A stretch of 64,000 nucleotides of DNA, taken from positions 62,001 to 126,000 of the forward strand of contig CAKMVZ010000005.1 of assembly GCA_928721915.1 (NCBI GenBank). Direction: 5' to 3'. This document shows, piece after piece, positions 39,486 through 48,120 of the stretch (positions within the stretch are counted from its first letter, which is position 1; every line of letters starts with the position of its first letter). Below the pieces are notes generated by a model. The model was given only the letters and a program-made list of their open reading frames with translations. It made no database searches and was not told where the DNA came from. This stretch comes from an uncultured Clostridia bacterium (GTDB lineage Bacteria > Bacillota > Clostridia > TANB77 > CAG-508). Position numbers and translations under genes: made by a program.

Positions 39486-39680
39486 GAATTTGGGTTGTAT
39501 AATATTTATTACATTCCGCTCCTCGGCTTCCGGCGTGCCTGAACAAATTCTAATAAAACCCGAACGAAACTTTCCACCGACTTCGCGCTGGCTTTTCTTT
39601 TCGGCTTTTATAAGAATTTGTAACATTCACTCTGGTCACATTCGTCGCTCCATTTCATAAATATTATACAACCCAAATTC
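39486..39680. repeat. Large nested palindrome, second sequence type
   Basis: Outer arms 39486-39509 and 39657-39680 are perfect 24-base inverted repeats; inner arms 39543-39558 and 39606-39621 pair with one mismatch. Between them are unpaired GC-richer segments (CTCCTCGGCTTCCGGCG, TTCGTCGCTCC), the same architecture as the palindromes at 9638 and 47647 with different sequence. The surrounding 559-base gap is T-rich low-complexity sequence with no gene. Confidence 0.85.
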
Positions 39681-39900
39681 CTAGTGAGTGCAATAATTTT
39701 AGAAATTTAGAAATTCAGAATTTTAGAAATTTAAATTTCAAGGAGTTAGGAATTTAGAATTTTTAAATTATAAATTGTGGCTATAAATTTTTGAGGGGTG
39801 AAATTTTAAAAAGTAAATTTAAAGATTAAAAAGTAGCAATATTTTAGAAATTTTGCTTTTATAAAATTAACTTATTAATATAAAAAAGTGAGGTAATAAA

Positions 39901-41152
39901 ATGTATAAAGAATTAGGTATAAAAGATGAAGTAATTAATATGGCAAAAGAAATTGATGAAGATTTAAAACCGGTATTTAAAAAAATAGAAGAAAATTGTT
40001 TATTTAATAGTCAAAAAGTTTTAAAAGCATTTCAAGATAATAAAGTCTCAACAGTTGATTTTAATGAAGTTACGGGTTATGGTTTTTATGATATGGGAAG
40101 AGAAAAATTAGAAAAAGTTTATGCACAAATTTTTCGGAGCAGAGGACGCATTAGTAAGACCACAAATTATGGCTGGAACTCATGCTTTAGCTATAACATT
40201 TTTTGGACTTTTAAGATATGGTGATACTTTACTTAGTATTTCAGGTGAGCCATATGATACATTAAAAAGTGTTATAGGTATTGAAGGAGATAGCCAAAGT
40301 TCTTTAATAAAGCATGGTATAAAATATGAACAAATTGATTTAATAAATAATGACTTTGATTATGAAAAAATTGAAGAAAGGGTAAAAAAAGGAAATATTA
40401 AATTAATTGAAATTCAACGTTCAAGAGGATATTCACAAAGAAAAAGTTTAAATATTTCTAAAATAGAAAAAGTTATAAAATTAATAAAAAATTTAGATAA
40501 AAATATAATTATTATGGTTGATAATTGCTATGGAGAATTTGTAGAGGATAAAGAGCCTACAGAAGTTGGTGCAGATATTTTTGTAAGTTCTTTAATGAAA
40601 AATTTAGGTGCTGGAATTGCAACTTCAGGTGGATATGTTGTAGGTAGAAAAGATTTAATTCATTTAGTTGCAGAAAGATTAACATTTCCAACATGTGGTA
40701 AAGATTTAGGAGCTAATTTTAATCAATTACTTTCTTATTATAAGGGGTTATTTATGGCTCCAAGTGTTGTTGCATCAAGTTTAAAAACCATGGTATTTGC
40801 AAGTAGAATGCTAGAAAAATTTGGTTTTAAAAATGTAATTCCAAAATATAATGAAAAAAGAGCTGATATAATTCAAACTATTGACTTAGGAACTGAAGAA
40901 AATTTAGTTAAGTTTTGCCAAGGAATGCAAAAAGGTTCTCCAATTGAAAGCTATGTAACTCCTGTTCCAGATGATATGCCGGGGTATCAGTATAAAGAAA
41001 TAATGGCAAGTGGTAGTTTTACTCCAGGTGCAACAATTGAGCTTAGCTGTGATGGACCAATTTGCCCTCCATATACTGCATATATGCAAGGTGGATTAAC
41101 TTTTGAATATGGAAAATTAGGAATTATGATGGCAATTAGTAATATGCTTTAA
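39901..41152 (+). CDS. Met-gamma-lyase/aluminium-resistance family PLP protein, +1 recoding at CGGA
   Basis: PLP-dependent protein of the Met_gamma_lyase (YnbB) family, about 416 residues. RBS GAGGTAA. The zero frame gives EVTGYGFYDMGREKLEKVYAQIF and breaks at CGGA 40135-40138; reading Gly gives QIF-G-AEDALVRPQIMAGTHA, the family core. PLP lysine region: FVSSLMKNLGAGIATSGGY near residue 235. The family is annotated as aluminium resistance or C-S lyase; real substrate uncertain. Monocistronic. Confidence 0.9.
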
Positions 41153-41228
41153 AATAATTTTATAAAATGCACAATCTAAAAAAAGAATTGTGTATTTTTT
41201 ATTTTGTAAAATTTTGTCTAAAATTTGC

Positions 41229-41257
41229 TTTACAATTAAAAAAAATAGTGATATATA
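41229..41257 (+). promoter_or_regulatory. Promoter of thyA
   Basis: TTTACA 41229-41234, spacer 17, TATATA 41252-41257, giving a leader of about 125 bases. Confidence 0.55.
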
Positions 41258-41313
41258 AATACAAGAATTGCAATTTTGTAATTTAAAAAATATTTTTAAG
41301 ATTTATTTAAGAA

Positions 41314-41389
41314 AAGGAGGATATAATACATTTTACGCTTGAGGGTGAGTCAAGTAATTTTAAGCTAATGGTGTATTATACAAAAAGCT
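41314..41389 (+). promoter_or_regulatory. thyA leader: hairpin between Shine-Dalgarno and start codon
   Basis: AAGGAGGA (41314-41321) is 69 bases before the thyA ATG. In between, TATAATACA (41322-41330) pairs with TGTATTATA (41372-41380) and the stem continues through GCTT/AAGC with two bulges, closing a roughly 18-bp hairpin with a 21-base loop. Folded, the hairpin puts the SD about nine bases from ATG 41390, which has no other RBS. Confidence 0.7.
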
Positions 41390-42249
41390 ATGACAGAAGC
41401 GGATAAGAATTTTATAGAAACATGCAGACAAATAATTGACCATGGATATTCTTCAGAAGGTACAAATGTTAGAACTAGATGGGAAGATGGGTCAGAAGCA
41501 AATTATTACTCAATAGTTGGTGTAACTAATAAATATGATGTTGGAAAAGAATTTCCAATGATAACTTTAAGGAATAATACAAATACAGTTAAGAGAGCAA
41601 TTGATGAAGTTTTATGGATTTGGCAAAAAAAATCAAATAAGGTTTCAGATTTAAATTCTCATATTTGGGATCAATGGATGATGGATGACCGGAACTATTG
41701 GTAAAGCTTATGGCTATCAAATGGGAAAAAAATATGAATTTAAAACAAAAGATGGAATAAAAAAAATGGATCAAGTTGATTTTGTTTTATATTTATTAAA
41801 AAATGACCAATCTAGTAGACGTATCATGACAAATATTTTTAATCATGAAGATTTAAAAGATATGGCATTAGAGCCATGTGTTTATGGAACTCAATGGTTA
41901 GTAAAAGAAGGAAAATTGCATCTTATTTTAAATCAACGTTCACAAGATATGTTAGCCGCAAATGGCTGGAATACTATGCAATATGCAGCTTTATTATGCA
42001 TGTTTGCTCAAGTTTCAAACTTAGAAGTTCGGAACTTTAACTCATAATATTGGTGATTGTCATATTTATGATAGGCATATTCCACTTGTAAAAAAATTAA
42101 TTGAAGGTAAAGCAATGGATGTTACACCTAAATTAGTTATAAAAAATCCTACTAAAAATTTCTATGATTTTAAAGTAGAAGATTTTGAAATTGAAGGATA
42201 TGATTATAATAAAGAAATGAAATTAGGAAAAATTCCAGTTGCTGAGTAA
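41390..42249 (+). CDS. thyA: ThyA, thymidylate synthase, two CGGA recodings
   Basis: Makes dTMP from dUMP with methylene-THF. The start MTEADKNFIETCR matches family N-termini. It breaks at CGGA 41690-41693 (QWMMDD-G-TIGKAYGYQMG, the folate-site loop) and again at CGGA 42030-42033 (VSNLEV-G-TLTHNIGDCHIYDRH, the dUMP-binding region). The middle segment carries ALEPCVYGTQWLV with the catalytic Cys and LNQRSQDM. Three frames in one 285-residue enzyme. folA follows. Translation start appears to need leader folding. Confidence 0.95.
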
Positions 42250-42316
42250 TTTTTTTAAAATTACTTACATAAAATAAAAAAATATGTTATTATATAAAAG
42301 TTAGGAAAATAAAGTT

Positions 42317-42796
42317 ATGTTAAGTTTAATTGTAGCAAAAGCTAAAAACAATGTAATTGGAAAAGATAATAAATTATTATGGCATTTATCAAATGACTTA
42401 AAAAGATTTAAAAATTTAACTACAAATCATACAATGATAATGGGAAGAAAAACTTTTGAATCATTAGGAAGGGTATTACCAAATAGAAAACATGTTATAT
42501 TATCACATAACCCAGATTTTAAAGTTAAAGATGAAAATGTTGAAATAGTTCATTCTATTGATGAGCTAAAGCGATATATAGAAGGCAAAGAAGAAGTTTT
42601 TGTAATAGGTGGTGCAATGATTTATAATTTGCTAATGCCGTATGTTACAAAAATGTATATTACAGAAATTGATAAAGACTTTGAAGGGGATACGGTTTTT
42701 CCTCCTGTAGACCATGAAAAATGGAAAGAAATAAATAGAATTCAAAATGAAGAAAATGGCTTAAAATATGATTTTGTAGATTATGAAAGAAAATAA
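42317..42796 (+). CDS. folA: FolA, dihydrofolate reductase
   Basis: Regenerates THF consumed by ThyA. 159 residues; LIVAKAKNNVIGKDNKLLWHLSNDLKRFK at the N-terminus, MGRKTFESLGRVLPNR near 47, FVIGGAMIYNLLMP near 98. Contains a CGA read as Arg (ELKRYIEG) and no CGG. RBS TTAGGAAA. Lies 67 bases after thyA. Confidence 0.95.
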   Translation: MLSLIVAKAKNNVIGKDNKLLWHLSNDLKRFKNLTTNHTMIMGRKTFESLGRVLPNRKHVILSHNPDFKVKDENVEIVHSIDELKRYIEGKEEVFVIGGAMIYNLLMPYVTKMYITEIDKDFEGDTVFPPVDHEKWKEINRIQNEENGLKYDFVDYERK

Positions 42797-42955
42797 TAAT
42801 AAAAATAAGAATCCTTTTAAATTTTTTTAAGAGGACTCTATTAATTTAAAAATATAGTTTTTTAAGACTTAAAATTAAAGTCTAATATATAAATTATAAT
42901 ATTATAATAAAGAAAGGAGTGAAATAAAGTCTTTATAAAAGGCTTAAATAAGATT

Positions 42956-44686
42956 ATGATAAAAAAATTAGCAAAATCTATACGAGAGTATAAATTAAGT
43001 TCTATTTTAACACCAATATTTGTAGCAGGTGAAGTTATACTAGAAGTATTAATTCCATTACTTATGGCAGATTTAGTTGATAAAGGTGTTTATGGTGGAG
43101 AAATGAACACGGTTTATAAAATAGGTTTAGAACTTGTTTTATGCGCAATTTTATCATTAATATTTGGCGTACTTTCTGGAGTTTGCGGTGCAAAAGCATC
43201 TAGTGGATTTGCTAGAAATCTAAGAAAAGATTTATATTATAAAATTCAGGACTTTTCTTTCTCAAATATTGATAAATTTTCTACAAGTAGTTTAATAACA
43301 AGATTAACTACAGATGTAAGTAATGTTCAGATGGCATATCAAATGATAATAAGAATTGCAGTAAGAACACCACTTATGTTTATAATTTCATTATGTTTTG
43401 CAGTTTCAATAAGTGCAAAACTATCACTTATATTTTTGGTAGTTGTACCAATAATTATATTTGGGCTTTTCTTTATTTCAACAAAAGCTCATCCTTATAT
43501 GAAAAGAGTTTTTAATACATATGATCATTTAAATAATGTTGTTGAAGAAAATGTTGCAGGTATAAGAGTTGTAAAATCATTTGTTATTGAAGAAGAGGAA
43601 AAGAAAAAATTTGGAAATGTATCTGAAAGTATTTATCAAGACTTTTGCAAGGGTCAAAAGATTTTAGCTTTTAATACTCCATTAATGCAATTTTGTATGT
43701 ATTTATGTATTTTAGTTATTTCATTTTTAGGAGCAAAGCTAATAGTTTCTACTAATATGACAGCTTTAACTACTGGTGAACTTATGACTATGTTTACTTA
43801 TTCAATTCAAATTTTAACAAGCTTGATGATGCTTTCTATGGTAATAGTTATGATTACAATATCTAGATCTTCAGCTGAAAGAATTGTAGAAGTTTTAAGT
43901 GAAGTTCCAGATATAAAAGATCCTAAAAAACCAATAGAAAAAGTTGAAAATGGTTCTATTGAATTTAAAAATGTAAGCTTTAGTTATGTTGATAATAAGA
44001 AAAAAGAATGCTTAAAAAATATAAATTTAAGTATAAAATCTGGAGAAACAGTTGGAATTATAGGTGGAACTGGTAGTGGAAAATCAAGTTTAGTAAACTT
44101 AATTCCAAGACTTTATGATGTTACAGAAGGAAGCTTATTAGTTGGCGGAAAGAATGTTAAAAAATATGATTTAAAAGCTTTAAGAGACCAAGTTGCATGT
44201 GTTTTACAAAAAAATGTATTATTTTCTGGTACGATAAAGGAAAATATTCGTTGGGGAAATGAAAATGCTTCTGACGAAGAAATTGAAAGAGTTTGTAAAT
44301 TAGCGCAAGCAGATGAATTTATTATGCAATTTCCAAAAGGATATGATACATATATTGAAGAAGGCGGAACTAATGTATCAGGTGGTCAAAAACAAAGACT
44401 TTGTATTGCAAGAGCTTTACTTAAAAAACCTGAAATTTTAATTTTAGATGATTCAACATCTGCAGTAGATACAAAAACAGACAAATTAATTCAAACAGCT
44501 TTTAAACAAGAAATTCCTAATACAACAAAAATAATTATAGCTCAAAGAGTTTCTTCAATAGAAGATTGTGACAAAATAGTTGTAATGGATAATGGAACTA
44601 TAAATGGAATAGGAACTCATGAAGAGCTTCTTAAAAATAATGAAATTTACAGGGAAGTATATGAGTCACAAACTCAAAAAAGCTAA
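42956..44686 (+). CDS. ABC exporter half, degenerate catalytic site
   Basis: A 576-residue half-transporter: six membrane helices (about 15-310), then an ATPase domain with GGTGSGKSS, signature VSGGQKQR and Walker B ILILDDSTSAVD, where the catalytic Glu is Asp. This matches the degenerate partner of heterodimeric BmrCD/YheIH-type multidrug exporters. The next gene supplies a canonical Glu. RBS AAGGAG is some way upstream and the exact start is less certain. Confidence 0.93.
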   Translation: MIKKLAKSIREYKLSSILTPIFVAGEVILEVLIPLLMADLVDKGVYGGEMNTVYKIGLELVLCAILSLIFGVLSGVCGAKASSGFARNLRKDLYYKIQDFSFSNIDKFSTSSLITRLTTDVSNVQMAYQMIIRIAVRTPLMFIISLCFAVSISAKLSLIFLVVVPIIIFGLFFISTKAHPYMKRVFNTYDHLNNVVEENVAGIRVVKSFVIEEEEKKKFGNVSESIYQDFCKGQKILAFNTPLMQFCMYLCILVISFLGAKLIVSTNMTALTTGELMTMFTYSIQILTSLMMLSMVIVMITISRSSAERIVEVLSEVPDIKDPKKPIEKVENGSIEFKNVSFSYVDNKKKECLKNINLSIKSGETVGIIGGTGSGKSSLVNLIPRLYDVTEGSLLVGGKNVKKYDLKALRDQVACVLQKNVLFSGTIKENIRWGNENASDEEIERVCKLAQADEFIMQFPKGYDTYIEEGGTNVSGGQKQRLCIARALLKKPEILILDDSTSAVDTKTDKLIQTAFKQEIPNTTKIIIAQRVSSIEDCDKIVVMDNGTINGIGTHEELLKNNEIYREVYESQTQKS

Positions 44687-44739
44687 ATTTTTAAAATAAA
44701 ATCAATGATTCACATATTAAAAAGAAATGAGGTTAAAAT

Positions 44740-46605
44740 ATGAATAAACAAAAAGTTAGGAAAGGAACAGTAAAAAGGCTTTTAAAATATGTTACTAAAA
44801 ACTATAAAAAGCTATTTATTATTGTATTAATATGTATAATAATTAGTAGTATAGCAAACAGTGCTGGTTCACTTTTTTTACAAAAACTAATTGATGATTA
44901 TATTATACCTTTACTTGGAGTAGAAAACCCAGTTTTTACTGGCTTAATAAAAATGTTAGGTATTATGGCTATTGTTTATATAGTAGGAATTGTTGGTACA
45001 TATTTATACAATAGAATTATGGTTACAATCTCTCAAGGTGTTTTAAAGAAAATAAGAGATGAAATGTTTGATAAAATGGAAAAATTACCAATCAAATACT
45101 TTGATACTCATACACATGGAGATATCATGAGTCATTATACAAATGATACAGATACTTTAAGAGAAATGATTTCTCAAAGTTTACCAATGATGATTTCAAG
45201 TGTAATGACAATTATTGTAATTTTATGTGTAATGATTTATCTAAATCCAATACTTACTTTATTTGTTGTGTTATTTACAGCACTAATTCTTGTTACTACA
45301 AGATTTGTAGCAAGAAAAAGCTCAAAACACTTTATAAATCAACAACAAGCTTTAGGTGAAGTAAATGGATTTATAGAGGAAATGTTAAATGGTCAAAAAG
45401 TTATAAAAGTTTTTACTCATGAAGAAAGAGCAAAAGAAGATTTTGATAAATTAAATGACAAATTAAATTTCAATATGTATAAAGCTCATAAATATGCAAA
45501 TATTATGGCTCCAATTGCAATGAACTTAGGAAATTTACAATATGTATTAATAGCAATTGTAGGAACAGTTTTAGCTTTAAATGGAACTATTTCACTTACA
45601 GTAGGAACTTTAGTATCATTTTTACAACTTACAAGACATTTTGCTCAGCCAATAAATCAAATTATGAATAATGTTAACTTAGTTGTTATGGCATTAGCTG
45701 GAGCTGGAAGAATATTTGAAATGATGGACGAAGAGCCAGAGCATGACAATGGTTATGTTACTTTAGTAAATGCTAAAAAGGTTGATGGCAAAATAGTTGA
45801 AACTGAAGAAAGAACTGGAATGTGGGCTTGGAAACATCCTCATCATGATGGAACATTAACATATGAAGAATTAAAAGGTCATATTGAACTTGTTCATGTT
45901 GATTTTGGATATGATGAAAACAAAATAGTTTTACATGATATTTCTTTATATGCAAAGCCAGGACAAAAAATTGCTTTTGTTGGTGCTACAGGTGCTGGTA
46001 AAACAACAATTACAAATTTAATTAATAGATTTTATGATATTGAAGATGGAAAAATAAGATATGACGGAATAAATATTAATAAAATCAAAAAAGGAGATTT
46101 AAGAAGATCTCTTGGAATGGTACTTCAAGATGTTAATTTATTTACAGGAACTATAAAAGAAAATATAAGATATGGAAATAAATCAGCAACTGATGAAGAA
46201 GTTATTGCAGCTGCAAAACTTGCAAATGCACATGATTTTATTATGAGACTTCCAAATGGATATGATACTGTTTTAACTGGAAATGGTTCAGAACTTTCTC
46301 AAGGTCAAAGACAATTAATTTCTATTGCAAGAGCAGCAGCAGGAGATCCACCAGTTATGATTTTAGATGAGGCAACATCTTCAATTGATACAAGAACTGA
46401 AAAAATAGTTCAAGATGGTATGGATAAATTAATGGAAGGTAGAACTGTATTTGTAATTGCACATAGATTATCAACAGTTAGAAATTCAAAAGCTATAATG
46501 GTTATGGATCATGGTAGAATAATTGAAAGAGGAGAGCATGATTTCTTGATTTCTCAAAAAGGAATGTATTATCAATTATATACTGGTGCTTTTGAATTAG
46601 AATAA
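44740..46605 (+). CDS. ABC exporter half, canonical catalytic site
   Basis: Partner of the preceding gene, 621 residues: six membrane helices (about 20-320) and an ATPase domain with GATGAGKTT, signature LSQGQRQL and Walker B MILDEATSSID. A 45-residue insertion before the ATPase domain (ERTGMWAWKHPHHDGTLTYEE region) is typical of the larger half of such heterodimers. Drug, peptide or lipid export is likely; substrate unknown. Confidence 0.93.
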   Translation: MNKQKVRKGTVKRLLKYVTKNYKKLFIIVLICIIISSIANSAGSLFLQKLIDDYIIPLLGVENPVFTGLIKMLGIMAIVYIVGIVGTYLYNRIMVTISQGVLKKIRDEMFDKMEKLPIKYFDTHTHGDIMSHYTNDTDTLREMISQSLPMMISSVMTIIVILCVMIYLNPILTLFVVLFTALILVTTRFVARKSSKHFINQQQALGEVNGFIEEMLNGQKVIKVFTHEERAKEDFDKLNDKLNFNMYKAHKYANIMAPIAMNLGNLQYVLIAIVGTVLALNGTISLTVGTLVSFLQLTRHFAQPINQIMNNVNLVVMALAGAGRIFEMMDEEPEHDNGYVTLVNAKKVDGKIVETEERTGMWAWKHPHHDGTLTYEELKGHIELVHVDFGYDENKIVLHDISLYAKPGQKIAFVGATGAGKTTITNLINRFYDIEDGKIRYDGININKIKKGDLRRSLGMVLQDVNLFTGTIKENIRYGNKSATDEEVIAAAKLANAHDFIMRLPNGYDTVLTGNGSELSQGQRQLISIARAAAGDPPVMILDEATSSIDTRTEKIVQDGMDKLMEGRTVFVIAHRLSTVRNSKAIMVMDHGRIIERGEHDFLISQKGMYYQLYTGAFELE

Positions 46606-46660
46606 AATATTTTATAATTAAAATAATTTTAAAAAGCAATTAAAAAGTATTAAAAAACTA

Positions 46661-46815
46661 TTGCAATTTTAAAATCTTTGTAGTATAATATGTTTAAATT
46701 TAAATATTGAGGTTTTAAAATTTAAGTTTTTAATAATTATAAGAACTAGTGAGATGATTATATTTAAAGTAAACATTTAAATATTTGTTTACTTTTAGTC
46801 TTACTAGTTTTTTTG
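46661..46815 (+). ncRNA. Candidate small RNA: promoter, structured body, terminator
   Basis: TTGCAA (46661-46666), spacer 17, TATAAT (46684-46689), then about 45 bases and a two-layer hairpin AACTAGTGAGA / TCTTACTAGTT enclosing AAAGTAAAC/GTTTACTTT, ending in a T run. No open reading frame. Could instead be only a terminator with a fortuitous promoter. The rest of the 1.5-kb gap (46606-48120) holds AT-rich sequence and the repeats listed separately. Confidence 0.4.
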
Positions 46816-47452
46816 TTCTTTATTTTATTTTTAATCAAAATATTTTTTGGTTTCTAAGATTGGAGATACTTAAAAATAAATTAGATTTTTTCATTTAAAA
46901 TTTTATCTTAAAAATTAAAAATTTGTTTTCCAAGTTTATGTTTCCAAATTTTTATAAAATTTAATAAATTTATTTTAGAGTTTAAGTATTTTGTGTTTTT
47001 AAGTGTTTTTTGTTTCTTTTCTGCAATTAAAAAATATTTTATTTCTAAAAATGCAGAGAAATCTCAATATTTTAAAGATTTACTTTTTATTTTAAGGAGG
47101 GATGCTTATAGATTTAGATTTTACATATTTAGTCGAATAAGTAAACAACCAATATTTAATCATTTCACAAAAATTAAAATTTGTAAGGGTGCTTTAATTT
47201 TTAAGTACCCTTACAGCTATTTTTTACACTTGCATTACATTATTACATTTTGATTATAAATTTCTTAAATCATTTACAATAAAAATATGTAATATTATAA
47301 TCGAATTATATTCAATAATAGTGAAACTACGATTAGCAGGGTGAATATAAATAGGGTGAAGAGCAGCTTAAATTATAAATTAATTTATTTTAATTTTGTT
47401 ATTTTAAATATGATGAAAAATTAAAGAGTTAGGAAAAAAGTGGAATAAAAAT

Positions 47453-47510
47453 AATCTCTTAAGAGAAAACTAAACTTAAAAGTAAGTTTTCTTTAAGGGA
47501 TTTTTTTGTT
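47453..47510 (+). terminator. Terminator-like hairpin preceding repeat block
   Basis: ATCTCTTAAGAGAAAACT pairs with AGTTTTCTTTAAGGGAT and ends in T run; same as 9415 and 14032. Confidence 0.7.
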
Positions 47511-47559
47511 TATAAATTTATATTTTTGTTGATATAAATTTAAATAAGTTTAGAAGTGT

Positions 47560-47960
47560 AAGACCGCATTTTAGCTGCATATATTTGTTTTTGTGTAGTG
47601 AGTCCGCTTTTTTAGTTGTATATATTTGATTTTAAAGAGTGAATCCGCTTTTAAGGGTTTATATTTTTTAAAAGGGCAAAATCCCTACTTCGAAGAAAAT
47701 GTAATCTTGATGGTTTTTGGAACCCTCAAGATAACATTTTCTAACTCGCTGGTCCCCACACAAGTTTTGCTTATCCTTTTAAAAAATATAAACCCTTAAA
47801 AGTTACTTTAGTACTTTAGAATAAGTTAGTACAAAAAATAAAAGCTGCTATGTACTATAAAATTAGTAGCTACCAAAATAACAGCTACTTTTGTGTTATA
47901 AAATAAATAATTACCAAATTAAAAGTTACTGTATACTTTAAAATTAAGAGAGCACTAAAA
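47560..47960. repeat. Degenerate tandem repeats flanking palindrome copy B
   Basis: Same arrangement of 40-50-base imperfect units as at 9524-9990 (GCATATATTTG, AGTCCGCTTTT on the left; AAAAGYTAC, ATAAAATAA on the right). Non-coding. Confidence 0.6.
47647..47802. repeat. Large nested palindrome, family 1 copy B
   Basis: Outer arms nearly identical to copy A (9638). The inner stem is different but still pairs: GAAAATGTAATCTTGATGG with CCCTCAAGATAACATTTTC. Loop-side CTCGCTGGTCCCCACAC is conserved. Confidence 0.85.
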
Positions 47961-48077
47961 ATATGAAAAGTTTTAAGGGACGTGTTCGAAAAACAGTTAA
48001 TTTAATTAAGAACTTTGGATATTTTTAAACTCTTTTTATTGATAAAATAAATATTTTGTAAAAATTTTTGGAAAGTA

Positions 48078-48106
48078 TTTACAATTGAAAATATTATAGG
48101 TATAAT
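48078..48106 (+). promoter_or_regulatory. Promoter upstream of surface gene C
   Basis: TTTACA 48078-48083, spacer 17, TATAAT 48101-48106, then inverted repeat ATTGGTtgtataACCAAT at 48116-48133. Same as genes A and B, though gene C lacks the following RBS and ATG. Confidence 0.75.
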
Positions 48107-48120
48107 TTAAACAAAATTGG

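Noticed and set aside
41265..41389. thyA leader as a known riboswitch or T-box
   Set aside because: No THF riboswitch or T-box consensus could be recognised; only a single bulged stem is evident.
46993..47253. 86-codon frame in the 1.5-kb gap
   Set aside because: No RBS, low-complexity Phe/Lys composition, no recognisable domain; likely chance.
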